Below are positions 27,504 through 37,306 of a stretch of 64,000 nt of DNA, piece after piece. The stretch's first letter is position 1, and each line of letters starts with the position of its first letter. The position numbers were made by a program, and so were the translations under genes. The DNA lies in contig NZ_AP022584.1 in assembly GCF_010731675.1 (NCBI RefSeq), positions 62,001 to 126,000 of the forward strand, read 5' to 3'. The notes under the pieces are model-generated. The model did no database searches and was not told where the DNA came from. It saw only the letters and a program-made list of their open reading frames with translations. Source of the stretch: Mycobacterium marseillense (lineage in GTDB: Bacteria; Actinomycetota; Actinomycetes; Mycobacteriales; Mycobacteriaceae).

Positions 27504-28085
27504 TTGACCGAACTTCTGGATTGGGATGCTGCCTACCCACGAGGTAGCCACCCTTGGTGGCCTGCCACTGTGGAGTATCGGCGGGCCGCAGCCGCCAATC
27601 GCCGAACGCCGATGATACCGTCGTCGGAATCGATCGCAGTGCGATCGCAAAAGCCTACGGCGCCTGGGAAAGCGGCAAGCGGCGGCTGTGCGACGCGACG
27701 TTGGTGGTCCGCCGACGCGACAATCCCGACTGGGTACGATGCTCGGTTTCGGCCGTTTGACAGCGCGTTGTCCGATACGCTTCCGGCAACGTGCCGCGAT
27801 GAGTACCTGGATTCAATGCGGCGCGCAGTGGCGTCTGGGGCGCCGGCTTGTATTCTGACATTTACGCGAGACGCGTTTTCTGAAGATCCCGGGTATCCGA
27901 TTCCGAGCTTAGTTTCCAGAAGCGAACTGGGCGAGCCTGTTTCCGGGAATTGGACTCCCTGCGAGGTCGGGCCGGCCTTGATTCACGTGTATCCTCCGCG
28001 AGTCGCTCCGAGTTGCCAGGTCGATTCGGACGTCGAGGGACGGGAGAAGCTGCCTGCGCCTCTGTCAACGGCCCCCCGAGTATGA
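27504..28085 (+). pseudogene. Decayed class I SAM methyltransferase
   Basis: TTG 27504 follows AGAGGAGA and the start (TELLDWDAAY) matches the intact methyltransferase at 31580 (AELMDWDDAY). The DNA then parallels the intact copy but in shifting frames, and a segment holding the SAM-binding loop (VLDAGCGYGDTS and flanks) is missing: the text jumps to the equivalent of YTVVGIDRS in another frame. The original frame returns in the second half, where EDPGYPIPSLVSRSELGEPV matches EDPGYPIPNVVTRNELGDAV. Without motif I it cannot bind SAM, so I call it a pseudogene despite an uninterrupted 193-codon frame. Confidence 0.8.
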
Positions 28086-28527
28086 CCGCCGCTTTTCGGC
28101 CGGCAGATGGTGAGCGCATACCAACGTGGGTCGAATGCGCGGTGCTAGGCATGGTCGTCACGTTCGAGCTGCCGCAGCACTGGGGCCTGGCATCGATAGC
28201 CCGTGGTGTGGGCACGGTTAGTCGTCAACTCGCCGCTGCAAGCAAACAGCGCACAAGATGGACCAGTCGGAATCGCGCGGGTCTGCAACCCTCCGTTGCT
28301 CTGCACCAGCGAGCGATTTCTTGGCTGCTCAGGAGCTCGACTTTTCCGCACCGTCACGGTGTTCGGGCCAGACCGCTGCGCCGAAACACAATGAATCCGA
28401 GTGGATCTGGGCCTGCCGCAAATAAAGGACGGTGGCCGGTGTCATCGCGGTCGGCCAGCTTCATCAATGCCGCCGGAAACATATTTCAAAGCACGTGACA
28501 ACGTTCTGCAACAGCGGGAGGATATGA
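28086..28527 (+). other. 442-bp region without a supported gene
   Basis: Base composition is less GC-rich than the core block. No frame shows a recognisable protein. A GGGAGG RBS for the next methyltransferase lies at its right end. It may contain decayed sequence belonging to the methyltransferase pseudogene unit. Confidence 0.4.
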
Positions 28528-29424
28528 ATGAGTCGTTGCAACGACGACACCTGGAATCTGGCGACGAGCGTGGGCGCGACCGCGACACTGGTCGCCGCCG
28601 CCAGGGCGGCTGCCAGCAGGCAAATCGATCCAATCATCAACGATCCGTTTGCTGCACCATTGGTACGCGCGGCCGGTGTCGAGCTGTTCGCACGGTTGGC
28701 CGGCGGCGAGGTGGAATTTGCAGACATCGGAAGTGGCTGGCTTCCAGACTTTTTCGGTGTTCGGACACGGTTCTTCGACCGCTATTTCCTTGCTTCGCTG
28801 TCAACTGGAATCCGGCAGGCGGTGATAGTAGCCTCCGGGCTCGACTCGCGCGCCTACCGGCTGACGTGGCCTACGGGCACGGTCGTCTACGAGGTCGATC
28901 AACCTGAGGTAATCGCGTTCAAGGATTCGACTCTGTCTGCGCTTGGCGTCAAACCAGCTGTGGAACTGCGAACGGTAGGAGCCGATCTACGCTATGACTG
29001 GACAAATACATTGCAGCAAAAAGGATTCGACTATGCCAAGCCGACCGCTTGGATGCTCGAAGGATTGATGATCGGATACCTCCCAGGTGAGGCGCAGAAT
29101 CACATGTTAGACCGAATCAGCGCGCTGAGCACACAGGGCAGCCAGATGATCGCGGACCATTTGCCGGCTAAATCGCGATCCGTGGGCTCAATCATTACGG
29201 GCCTCGCAGACCAGTGGAGGCAGCATGGCTTCGACATCGACTTCAATCACCTCACCTATCCCCACGACCAGAACGACGCCGAAGGACATCTTCAAGCGCT
29301 CGGGTGGCACACCACCGCGTATCGCTTGACGGACTTGCTGCTGGATGCCGGGGTGCCCGCCGGAAGCATCGATGCCGGCCCGAACGGACCAGGCGCAGTG
29401 CACTACCTCACGGCTGAGAAATAG
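28528..29424 (+). CDS. SAM-dependent methyltransferase, TIGR00027/LCM type
   Basis: The 298-residue protein belongs to the family greatly expanded in mycobacteria (Rv0725c-like), related to leucine carboxyl methyltransferases. Hallmarks are WNLATSVGATATLVAAARA at the N-terminus, NDPFAAPLVRAAG, RTRFFDRYFLASLSTGIRQAVIVASGLDSRAYRLTWP (SAM-binding region), YEVDQPEVIAFK, WMLEGLMIGYLP and a terminal YLTAEK. The usual AEGLL segment reads LEGLM. The physiological methyl acceptor is unknown. The ATG follows GGGAGG. It is the first intact gene of the island. Confidence 0.88.
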   Translation: MSRCNDDTWNLATSVGATATLVAAARAAASRQIDPIINDPFAAPLVRAAGVELFARLAGGEVEFADIGSGWLPDFFGVRTRFFDRYFLASLSTGIRQAVIVASGLDSRAYRLTWPTGTVVYEVDQPEVIAFKDSTLSALGVKPAVELRTVGADLRYDWTNTLQQKGFDYAKPTAWMLEGLMIGYLPGEAQNHMLDRISALSTQGSQMIADHLPAKSRSVGSIITGLADQWRQHGFDIDFNHLTYPHDQNDAEGHLQALGWHTTAYRLTDLLLDAGVPAGSIDAGPNGPGAVHYLTAEK

Positions 29425-30460
29425 CCCCCGTGACTAGGGGGGTGGGTTAAGCCTGCAACCGCGATCAGACAGGACGAGTCGATAACTGCTATGGAGAGAA
29501 GTCTGGCACTACCAACGTCATTCGAATCGGCCCAGCACATTGCCGCCGCGAAGAGTCTGCGCTATCCGCGCGGCATTTCAACGAAAGCCTGTCAGCTATG
29601 ACGACGCCGTCACAGCCCCACACATCTGCAGACTGTGAAGCCGGTCAACGCGATCCCCGCAGGAGGCTATCGCTATTGAACATGTTGTATCGGTTAATAT
29701 TTCGGTCAGCATACCGTGGGAATGACTACGGCTACCTCGTGCAAGAAACCATGATGAAGGCCTACGTCGTATTGGGATCGTGCTCTGGTCGAGCCGTCGC
29801 CCGCGGCAGGATCAACCGGCGGAAGAAGCGCTGATCTTAAATTGGAGGCGCTAGGAGGGCAACGCAGGCCAGATCCGCTGCCGTTGAGCGCTATTGGCAC
29901 ACTTGCATATCGACGACTACCCGTTCCGCTCATCGGAAGTGGTCACTGTGGCCCTGTGGTGCGGGGCGTCGAGATCATCTTGACGCTTCAGGAAGCAGCC
30001 GATAAGCGCGAAGGGACGACTCATCATGCTGTTCCGCCCGGGTCACGTTCTGTGGGATGAACGGCCGGGTTCGCCTTGCCGATCCGATCCGGCCAACCGG
30101 AAGCTCGCAGAAGTAAAAATGCTGTGGCAGGGCGACGACTCTAAGGCAGCGCTCGTGTGCATCGAGCCGTCCCGCGAATCGGAACCGCTGCGATGGTTTA
30201 CCTCGCGAGGGCGGATGATTCGCTAGTAGCCGACAGCCGATTGCGAATGAGAGTGCCCTGCGCCTGGACCCATCAGCGCCGTACAGGTCTGTTCCACATC
30301 CGCCCGGCCGCGGCCGATCAAGATCCGATGGGCGATGCGGGCGCCGCGACCGCCTGGCGATCCATTTCCGGGGCAGGCGCCGGCGCTGGTGAAGGGAGGC
30401 GCAGCAGTGTTGCTTTGCCTGGTACTGGGGGGCCCGTCGTGGCGGCGCTATTGTTTTCTC
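29425..30460. other. 1.04-kb region without a convincing gene
   Basis: Short open frames at 29598-29834 and 30026-30226 encode peptides with no recognised features, though the second is preceded by a weak purine tract. Composition is mixed and comparatively A/T-rich around 29680-29720. I see no RNA gene. It may be decayed DNA, with the leaderless promoter of the XRE regulator at the right end. Confidence 0.45.
30449..30454 (+). promoter_or_regulatory. -10 box of leaderless regulator promoter
   Basis: TATTGT lies exactly 6 nt before ATG 30461, and no Shine-Dalgarno sequence precedes that ATG, as expected for a leaderless mycobacterial mRNA. Confidence 0.55.
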
Positions 30461-31288
30461 ATGCCTGATCGTGAACCGCTGGCGGCGTTTCTTCGGGCCC
30501 GTCGAGAACGGTTGAAGCCTGCTGATGTCGGCCTTGCCGACAGCGGGCGTCGCCGGGTGGCGGGTTTGCGTCGTGAGGAAGTGGCGATGCTTGCGGGCAT
30601 AAGCGCCGACTACTATCTGCGGCTTGAGCAAGGCCGAACGACTCAGCCCTCTGATCAGGTACTCGCGGCTTTGGCCGGCGCGCTACAACTCGATGATGAC
30701 GCGGCCGAGTACATGCGCAACTTGGCTCGGCCTGCTTTACCACGCCGTTCCGGTTCGGCCGCGCCGGTTGAGAAAGTTGATCTCGGCCTGCGGACATTGA
30801 TTGACAATTGGCAATTGATTCCCGCATATGTTCAGGACCGGCACATGAACGTTTTAGCGGCCAACTCGATGGCTCAAGCGCTGTTGCCTTATTTCGCACC
30901 GGGATTCAACCAGCTGCGGACGGCGTTTTTGGACTCGGACTTTCCCGCTTGGGTGCGCAACTGGGACGAGGTAACCGAGATGCTCGTGTCATGGCTTCGG
31001 TTCAACTTCGCCGAAGACCGCTCAAACGACCCCGAACTGGTATCGCTCATCAACGAGCTCAGCGACGCTAGCCCACGGTTTCGCAGCTTGTGGGCGCGCC
31101 AAGAGGTCAAGCAAAAGACGAGCGGGCCAGCTCCGTTCTACCACCCCAGAGTTGGGCCGCTCACGCTGTGTTACCGAGTATTCATGCTGCCCGACATGAG
31201 GCAGACGATGATTGCCTACTACGCCGAACCTGGCACGCGTTCGGAGGAAAGCTTGCGTCTGCTCTCCAGTCTCGTGCATTCGGGGTAG
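30461..31288 (+). CDS. XRE-family regulator with MmyB-like ligand-binding domain
   Basis: The 275-residue protein starts MPDREPLAAFLRARRERL at ATG 30461, chosen from the leaderless promoter and the conserved N-terminus. The HTH spans about residues 25-70 (RRVAGLRREEVAMLAGISADYYLRLEQGR). The remainder (residues 105-265) fits the MmyB-like domain, which binds fatty-acid-like or other small ligands (LIDNWQLIPAYVQDRHMNVLAANSMAQALLP). It is the only regulator in the island and lies 290 nt upstream of the methyltransferase operon, so it is a natural candidate to control it. Confidence 0.88.
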   Translation: MPDREPLAAFLRARRERLKPADVGLADSGRRRVAGLRREEVAMLAGISADYYLRLEQGRTTQPSDQVLAALAGALQLDDDAAEYMRNLARPALPRRSGSAAPVEKVDLGLRTLIDNWQLIPAYVQDRHMNVLAANSMAQALLPYFAPGFNQLRTAFLDSDFPAWVRNWDEVTEMLVSWLRFNFAEDRSNDPELVSLINELSDASPRFRSLWARQEVKQKTSGPAPFYHPRVGPLTLCYRVFMLPDMRQTMIAYYAEPGTRSEESLRLLSSLVHSG

Positions 31289-31579
31289 CCGGTCACCCGG
31301 CTCCGTGCGTTGTCATCCGCACCGCTAATGGGGATGCGGCCCTTTGGGTTGTGGGTCGAGCGCAGCCATAGGAGTGGTTGCGTCACTCACTGAAGTTTGG
31401 TTCACAGAACGGTGGACGTATGGCGTTGTCTCAGCGCGGCTTCAGTGGCTTCGTGGGGAACCTGTGATTGCCAATACCAGGAAAAGACGGCTCTGGCTAC
31501 CGGTCGCGTGCCGCGTCAGCATCGGGTGGTGAGGATTCGTCGCCTGGCCAGCGGGCAGCGGTGCGCATAGGAGGATTCG

Positions 31580-32242
31580 ATGGCAGAACTGATGGATTGG
31601 GACGACGCCTACCACGAGAACGGGATCTTCAGTGGCCTGCCGCCATGGGGCATCGGTCGACCGCAACCACAGATCGCCGACCTCATCAGTCAAGGGATGT
31701 TTCGCAGCGATGTGCTCGACGCCGGCTGCGGCTACGGTGACACTTCGCTTGTTTTGGCGGCGTTGGGCTACACCGTCGTCGGAATCGACCGAAGTGTGAT
31801 TGCGATAGACGCGGCAGTCGAGGAGCGCCGCCGCCGACGGCTGCCCAACGCAACGTTCGTGTCGTCCGACATCACGTCCCTTACTGGTTACGAAGATCGG
31901 TTCGCGACCGTCGTCGACAGCGCGCTGTTTCATGCACTTCCGGTAACGAAGCGCGACGACTACTTGAATTCGATACGCCGGGCGTCCGCGCCTGGCGCCT
32001 CGCTGTACATCCTGACATTCACCCAGGCGGCGTTCCCCGAAGATCCCGGATATCCGATTCCCAACGTAGTCACGAGAAACGAACTGGGCGACGCAGTAGG
32101 CAGGCATTGGACCATCGATGAGATCCGGCCGGCGTTCATTCACGCCTATGCGCCACAAACCCGTTCAAGCCCCAGGTTCGATTTGGACGCCGACGGATAC
32201 GAAAAGCTGCCGGCGTTGCTACTCACCGCCCACCGGCCTTGA
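31580..32242 (+). CDS. Class I SAM-dependent methyltransferase
   Basis: The 220-residue cytosolic methyltransferase has SAM motif I VLDAGCGYGDTSLVLAALGY near residue 44, the acidic post-I GIDRS, and motif IV-like FATVVDSALFHALPV. It is similar to small-molecule methyltransferases of the TehB/thiopurine-like type. ATG follows AGGAGG. It begins a plus-strand series with the alpha/beta hydrolase, FAD monooxygenase, cupin and GMC oxidoreductase. A truncated copy lies 4 kb upstream (27504-28085), so the gene was once duplicated or moved. Confidence 0.85.
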   Translation: MAELMDWDDAYHENGIFSGLPPWGIGRPQPQIADLISQGMFRSDVLDAGCGYGDTSLVLAALGYTVVGIDRSVIAIDAAVEERRRRRLPNATFVSSDITSLTGYEDRFATVVDSALFHALPVTKRDDYLNSIRRASAPGASLYILTFTQAAFPEDPGYPIPNVVTRNELGDAVGRHWTIDEIRPAFIHAYAPQTRSSPRFDLDADGYEKLPALLLTAHRP

Positions 32243-32460
32243 CGAAACAAAGCGGTGGCGACCTCTAAACCCCATGATCGCAATGATCATCAGCGTAGGT
32301 CTCGGCCGAAACCATCACCCGCAACAACAAATTCGCGTCTCGGACGACGGGCGCCGCTGATGCCCGAGCAGCCCCCTCCGCGCCGGCGGCAGCGACTTGG
32401 AAATCAGCCAGCCGGATAGGGATAACTACTTCGCAGCTGCACGACTCTCTAGGAGATAAC

Positions 32461-33168
32461 GTGAGACCTGTCCCGACATACGTGCTCATCCCGGGCGGCT
32501 GGCATGCAGCCTGGTGTTGGTGGCCAGTGGCCAAGCGGCTTCGCGCTGCAGGCCATCGCTCGATCGCATTGACTCTGCCGGGTCTCAACGACGGTGAGGA
32601 TCCGTCGGGTTATCGGCTCACCGACGCGGTGGACTACGTCGTCAGCCAAGTACGCGGGCTCGAACTTGACGTCATCCTGGTTGCGCACAGTTGGGGCGGC
32701 TATCCCGCCACGGGCGCGGCTGCACTCCTCGCGGAACAAGTCAGCAAGGTCATTTACTTCAACGCGCTAGTGCCGGTGTGCGGCAAGTCGCTGGTTGACG
32801 ATCACCCACCCGCCGGCCGCGACTTACTGCTGCATTTGATCAACGATTCGCCTGATGGCGCGATTGCACCGACTCTGGCCTACGTTGAAGAGCTGTTCAT
32901 GCAGGACACCGCGCCGATACTGCAGCGGATGGTGGCCGATCTCCTGACACCGCAGCCCGGCGGTTACTTCCTAGACGCTTTGCATGTCGATCCCGCAGCT
33001 CTGACTGTGCCTACCGCCTACATCGCCAGCGAAGACGATTGCGCACCCCAATGGTCGGCGGCGGAATTTGCGTCCCGACTCGGCGTCGAACCCGTCTACG
33101 TTCCAGGAACCCATCTGAGCATGCTGACCCACCCAGACGAAGTGGCCGAAGCAATCATGGCCGCCTGA
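32461..33168 (+). CDS. Alpha/beta hydrolase (esterase-like)
   Basis: The 235-residue protein starts at GTG 32461 after TAGGAGATAAC. Family features are the N-terminal YVLIPGGWHAAWCWWPVAKRL (oxyanion strand), nucleophile AHSWGG (residue about 78, AxSxG rather than GxSxG), acid ASEDDCAPQ near 190 and catalytic His in PGTHLSML. It resembles the plant-type esterase/hydroxynitrile lyase branch (PF12697). The substrate is unknown; within the operon it could cleave or cyclise an ester of the methylated product. Confidence 0.82.
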   Translation: MRPVPTYVLIPGGWHAAWCWWPVAKRLRAAGHRSIALTLPGLNDGEDPSGYRLTDAVDYVVSQVRGLELDVILVAHSWGGYPATGAAALLAEQVSKVIYFNALVPVCGKSLVDDHPPAGRDLLLHLINDSPDGAIAPTLAYVEELFMQDTAPILQRMVADLLTPQPGGYFLDALHVDPAALTVPTAYIASEDDCAPQWSAAEFASRLGVEPVYVPGTHLSMLTHPDEVAEAIMAA

Positions 33169-33242
33169 ATGCTTGCGGCTCAGGGACTGACAGTGAGTCG
33201 ACCACCAGCCGTTCGAAAATCGCGAGAGCCTAGGAGGGGCCG

Positions 33243-34661
33243 ATGACACACGCGGATCGGAACACCGCCGTCGTCTTGGGGGCAAGTATGGGCGGCCTGC
33301 TGGCCGCACGAGTCCTGGCCGACTTCTACCAGCGGGTCACCGTGGTGGAACGTGACGTCCTGCCCGACGTTCCGGTAAACCGGCGTGGCGTGCCGCAGGG
33401 ACGACATCCGCACGCGCTGTTGGGCAGGGCCGTGGAAATAATCGGCAACCTGTTTCCCGGCATATTCGATCAGCTGACAGCCGATGGCGCCATTAGGTGG
33501 GACGACGGCGACATGTCGAGATTCTGGTCGAAGTTCGCGGGCCATCTAATGGTGCGCTCGTCAATTCCCGACCCCGCATCGTTGACGGACTATCACCTGA
33601 GCCGACCGCTTCTCGAGCACGCGGTACGCCGTGCAGTGCGCAAAATACCGAACATCGAGTTTCTTGAAGAGCACGACTTCGTGGGCTTAACAGCCGACAC
33701 CGATCGTGCCCGTATCACCGGCGCGCGCGTCCAAAAGCGTGGTGGCACAGACGAAACCGTGATCGCCGCGGATCTCGTTGTCGACGCGACCGGGCGGGGG
33801 TCCCGCGCACCGGTATTCCTGGAAGAACTCGGATACCGCCGGCCCCGGGAAGACGAGATCGAGGTACGAATCGCATACGCCACTGTGCCCGTGCGTATTC
33901 CGCGCGGAACGCTGCACGAACTCGTGGTGACCAACTATCCCATTTCGTCCCGCCCGACGATGTTTGCCATGTTCGCCTGCGAGAACGATATGTATCTGGT
34001 GCTCGGCGGCGGCGTCGGCGGCCAAGATCCGCCGGCTGACGTGACCGAATTGCTCGACCTCGCCGCCACACTTGCTCCTTCCCACATCACCGCAGCCCTG
34101 CAGTCGGCTGAGATCCTTGGCGACCTCGCGCAGTATCGAATTCCGTCCAACCGGTGGCGACGCTATGACAAGCTGGCCCGACTGCCAGCGGGGTTACTCG
34201 TGTTCGCGGACGCAATCTGTTCGTTCAACCCCATTTACGGTCAAGGCATGACCGTCGCCGCCCTCGAAGCCGAGGTGCTACGTGACTGTCTGCGCCGAGG
34301 AGACCGTAACCTGCCGGGACGGTTCTACGGCAAGTCGTCCAAAAAGATTCGCGTGGCTTGGCGCACGGCGGTCGGCTCAGATCTGATGCTCCCGCAGGTC
34401 CCCGGCAGACGGCCGCTGTCCGTTCGCGTCATGAACTCCTACATGGACCGGGTTCTCACCGCAGCCGAGACGGATTCGCTTGTAGCGCAGCAATTCTTCC
34501 GGGTGGTGCAGATGCTGGACGGCCCCTCAGCGCTGATCCGCCCGCACATAGTTGGCTGCATCGCCAAGGCAAGCATGACGCGGAAGCGCTGTCTTCAGCC
34601 GGTCGACCGGATCGGGCAACCACGCCAGTGCGGCACGCTCGGCACCGCCTGGCCCAAATAG
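33243..34661 (+). CDS. FAD-dependent monooxygenase/epoxidase-like protein
   Basis: The 472-residue flavoprotein has VVLGASMGGLLAARVLADFYQRVTVVERD at the N-terminus (FAD ADP-binding fold), RPLLEHAVRRAV, ADLVVDATGRGSRAP and the C-terminal flavin loop LVFADAICSFNPIYGQGMTVAALEAEVL. This architecture matches group A hydroxylases/epoxidases found in Streptomyces natural-product clusters. No transmembrane segment is obvious. AGGAGG precedes the ATG. It has flanking tailoring enzymes on the same strand. The C-terminal 30 residues, rich in Arg, Gln and Thr, look unusual for the family. Confidence 0.82.
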   Translation: MTHADRNTAVVLGASMGGLLAARVLADFYQRVTVVERDVLPDVPVNRRGVPQGRHPHALLGRAVEIIGNLFPGIFDQLTADGAIRWDDGDMSRFWSKFAGHLMVRSSIPDPASLTDYHLSRPLLEHAVRRAVRKIPNIEFLEEHDFVGLTADTDRARITGARVQKRGGTDETVIAADLVVDATGRGSRAPVFLEELGYRRPREDEIEVRIAYATVPVRIPRGTLHELVVTNYPISSRPTMFAMFACENDMYLVLGGGVGGQDPPADVTELLDLAATLAPSHITAALQSAEILGDLAQYRIPSNRWRRYDKLARLPAGLLVFADAICSFNPIYGQGMTVAALEAEVLRDCLRRGDRNLPGRFYGKSSKKIRVAWRTAVGSDLMLPQVPGRRPLSVRVMNSYMDRVLTAAETDSLVAQQFFRVVQMLDGPSALIRPHIVGCIAKASMTRKRCLQPVDRIGQPRQCGTLGTAWPK

Positions 34662-34700
34662 CAAGTAATAGAACCAAATAGCAGTAATAGAAAGGAAGAC

Positions 34701-35207
34701 ATGGGAGCGTTGGAGGTTTTTGGACCCATCGTCGAGTTCCTGACGCCGGAAGACGACGAGCAGGTATGCGTCATGCGCGCGGTCATCCCCGCCGGGGCGA
34801 CGGTGCCGCTGCACAGCCACGACGATTTTGAGCATTTCTACATCCTGGCCGGCGCGCACCAAATCCTGGTCCAAGGCGACCGCGGCCCGCAATGGCACGA
34901 CGCCTGCGCCGGGGATTATGTCCGGTTGCCGGGCGACGTTCCACACGCCATTCGAAACGCCTTGGAAGAACCCGCCGTCGTCCTGATAGTAACCACGCCA
35001 CGCATGGGCACGTTCTTCCGCGAAGTCGGGCGGCCCGCGGGTTCCCCGCCACCGACTGCCCACGAGGTCGGTCGCTTCCTCGAGATAGCGGAACGTTACG
35101 GGTACCTGCTGGCAACACCGGAACAAAACGCAGCGGTCGGCATCACGCTGCCCGCCTCATCGCGTGACGAGCCCCCCGAGCTGGAGAACACGCATGCTGC
35201 TATCTGA
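34701..35207 (+). CDS. Cupin-domain protein
   Basis: The 168-residue single cupin carries both metal-binding motifs: PLHSHDDFEHFYILAG (motif 1, two His and a Glu) and GDYVRLPGDVPHAIRN (motif 2, His). An extra helical C-terminus (EVGRFLEIAERYGYLL) follows the barrel. Such small cupins act as isomerases, dioxygenases or cyclases in catabolic and natural-product pathways. Its end overlaps the GMC gene start by 14 nt, so the two are translationally linked. RBS is AAAGGAAG. Confidence 0.85.
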   Translation: MGALEVFGPIVEFLTPEDDEQVCVMRAVIPAGATVPLHSHDDFEHFYILAGAHQILVQGDRGPQWHDACAGDYVRLPGDVPHAIRNALEEPAVVLIVTTPRMGTFFREVGRPAGSPPPTAHEVGRFLEIAERYGYLLATPEQNAAVGITLPASSRDEPPELENTHAAI

Positions 35208-36759
35208 GATTGCGCCACACTACGACTTTGTGGTGTGCGGGTCAGGCTCATCGGGATCAGTGGTGGCAGGGCGACTCGCCGAAGACCCGGATGTCACCGT
35301 GCTCTTGCTGGAGGCCGGCGGTACCGACGACGTCCCGGCCGTCCAAAATCCCTTGCAATGGCCGCACAACCTAGGTAGCGAGCGCGACTGGGGGTTCGTC
35401 TCGGAGCCGAATGCTCACCTCAACGGGAGATCGATCTCGCACTCCATGGGCAAAGTGCTCGGTGGGGGGTCCAGCATCAACGTGATGGCATGGGCACGCG
35501 GGCACCGCAGCGACTGGGACTACTTTGCCGCCGAGGCGGGCGACGAATCCTGGGGGTATGAGTCGGTGCTTGAAATCTATCGTCGGATCGAAGACTGGCA
35601 CGGGCCCGCCGACCCCGACCGCGGTGTCGGCGGCCCGCTCTTCAACGCACCCGCGCGCGAACCCAATCCGCTGGCCGCGGCGATCGTTGAGGGCGCACGC
35701 TCGGTGGGAATCCCTAGCTACCCAAGCAACAACAGCGCCATGATGGTGGCCGAGGGCGGTGCCTCTCTCATTGATCTCCGACTACGCAATGAGATGCGGC
35801 AGTCGACGTTTCGCGGCTACGTCTATCCGCTTCTACAACGGTCGAACCTTTCAGTTCTCACCGGTGCGACGGTGACACGACTGCTCTTTAAGGACAAGCG
35901 GGTGACCGCAGTGGAGTTCTACTGCGGTGGGACGAATTACAACGTTTCCGCGATGAGCGAGGTGGTCATTTCCCTTGGTGCGATCAACACGCCAAAAGTA
36001 CTTATGCAGTCAGGCATCGGCGACGCTGATGAGCTGCGCCGCTTCGCCATACCCGTTGTGTCCCACCTTCCCGGCGTGGGACGAAACTTTCAAGACCACC
36101 CGCGTATCGACTGCGTATGGGAGTACCGCGAGCCGCTCGAGCCGCACAACAACGGGGCAGAAGTGATGGTCCTTTCCAAAAGCGACCTTGTACTCGAGGC
36201 TCCCGATCTGCAGATATGCGTTGCGGAATTGCCCTTGTCCAGCGCAGAAAATATCGCCGTCTATGGACTACCGGAGCACGGTTGGACGGCGTGTGCTGGC
36301 GTGCTCCGACCAAAGAGCCGCGGGCGGGTCCGCCTAACCGGCCCGGATCCGGCCCACCCGGTGGCGATCGAGGACAACAGGTTGGCGCACGAAGAGGACT
36401 TCAAGGCCGCGCTAGCCGCCGTTAAGCTGTGCCGCGAAGTCGGTAACTCGGTTCCGGTGCAACGCTTCAACAAACGCGAGGTGATGCCCGGCGATCTGGC
36501 CAACCATGAGCTTGAGCGGTTCATCCGCGACGGGACTGAAACCTTCTGGCATCAATCCTGCACGGCGAAAATGGGTCGAGACGCCATGTCGGTGGTGGAT
36601 GCAAATCTTAGAGTCTATGGGGTAGAGGGACTTCGAATCGCCGACGGCTCGATTATGCCGCGCATCACCACCGGCAACACGATGGCTCCCTGTGTAGTGA
36701 TTGGAGAGCGTGCAAGCGACATTCTCAAAGCCGAGCACGGGCTAGCACGGACCGGCTGA
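35194..36759 (+). CDS. GMC-family flavin oxidoreductase
   Basis: The 521-residue FAD alcohol oxidase/dehydrogenase is of the choline dehydrogenase/glucose oxidase type. Seen are the Rossmann motif YDFVVCGSGSSGSVVAGRLAEDP near residue 10, the GMC signature SHSMGKVLGGGSSINVMAWARGH near residue 90, SLGAINTPKVLMQSGIG, and the C-terminal active-site segment WHQSCTAKMG...TGNTMAPCVVIGERASDIL with the catalytic His. ATG 35194 is preferred over ATG 35164 because the Rossmann strand starts soon after it. It is the last gene of the tailoring operon and would oxidise an alcohol on its product. Confidence 0.88.
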   Translation: MLLSEIAPHYDFVVCGSGSSGSVVAGRLAEDPDVTVLLLEAGGTDDVPAVQNPLQWPHNLGSERDWGFVSEPNAHLNGRSISHSMGKVLGGGSSINVMAWARGHRSDWDYFAAEAGDESWGYESVLEIYRRIEDWHGPADPDRGVGGPLFNAPAREPNPLAAAIVEGARSVGIPSYPSNNSAMMVAEGGASLIDLRLRNEMRQSTFRGYVYPLLQRSNLSVLTGATVTRLLFKDKRVTAVEFYCGGTNYNVSAMSEVVISLGAINTPKVLMQSGIGDADELRRFAIPVVSHLPGVGRNFQDHPRIDCVWEYREPLEPHNNGAEVMVLSKSDLVLEAPDLQICVAELPLSSAENIAVYGLPEHGWTACAGVLRPKSRGRVRLTGPDPAHPVAIEDNRLAHEEDFKAALAAVKLCREVGNSVPVQRFNKREVMPGDLANHELERFIRDGTETFWHQSCTAKMGRDAMSVVDANLRVYGVEGLRIADGSIMPRITTGNTMAPCVVIGERASDILKAEHGLARTG

Positions 36760-37306
36760 GCACAGTCCTGGGCGCGCCCGCGGCCGCAACCCGCATGCGC
36801 TCGCCAGGGTGTCGAGCACACAATAGCAGCGAGATCGCTTGTCGATGTTACTGGCGTTGGGGGCTGAACATACTCTTGGACAACGTGTTTCATCTAACGT
36901 GGGGCAGCGCGGAGGGGCGCTTGTCAGCTTCTGCACTGAACTGCGCACTTCCTAGTTGCTCTCACGTGACGCATTGGTCTTCATGCTGACACGGCCGCGC
37001 CGATCCAGAGCTTGGCGAAGCGGCCCACATTCGACGTCTGAAGAAAGGACACGAATTTGAGAAAGATGGCAGATGACATCACTTGAGATAGTCGGAAGCG
37101 CCGCAGTTCAGAGCAACCGCGGTATGACACGGAGTTTGAGAACCTACAACTGTTAGCTGGCCGAGCTTCAGCAGCACCGAGAGTCTTCGGCCTCGGTCCC
37201 GACTACGATCGCGGACATGGGACTTCGGCAAACACACCCGCCGCACGAGGGGACCGGGCGGTCGAAACGCTCGAAGGCTTGCCGGGCGGAACGAAAGTGA
37301 GCGCAC
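36760..37306. other. 547-bp intergenic region
   Basis: No supported gene. A very short frame, TTG 37057 to TGA 37086 (LRKMADDIT), follows GAAAGGA and may be the remnant of a gene start. The right end leads to the TPR gene ATG with only a weak purine tract (GAAAGTGAG) as RBS. Confidence 0.4.

Noticed and set aside
29598..30226. Small frames of 78 and 66 codons in the gene-poor stretch
   Set aside because: No recognisable features, no clear start signals, and unlike known families.
37057..37086. Nine-codon ORF with RBS (LRKMADDIT)
   Set aside because: Too short and without context to call a gene; noted only as a possible gene-start remnant.
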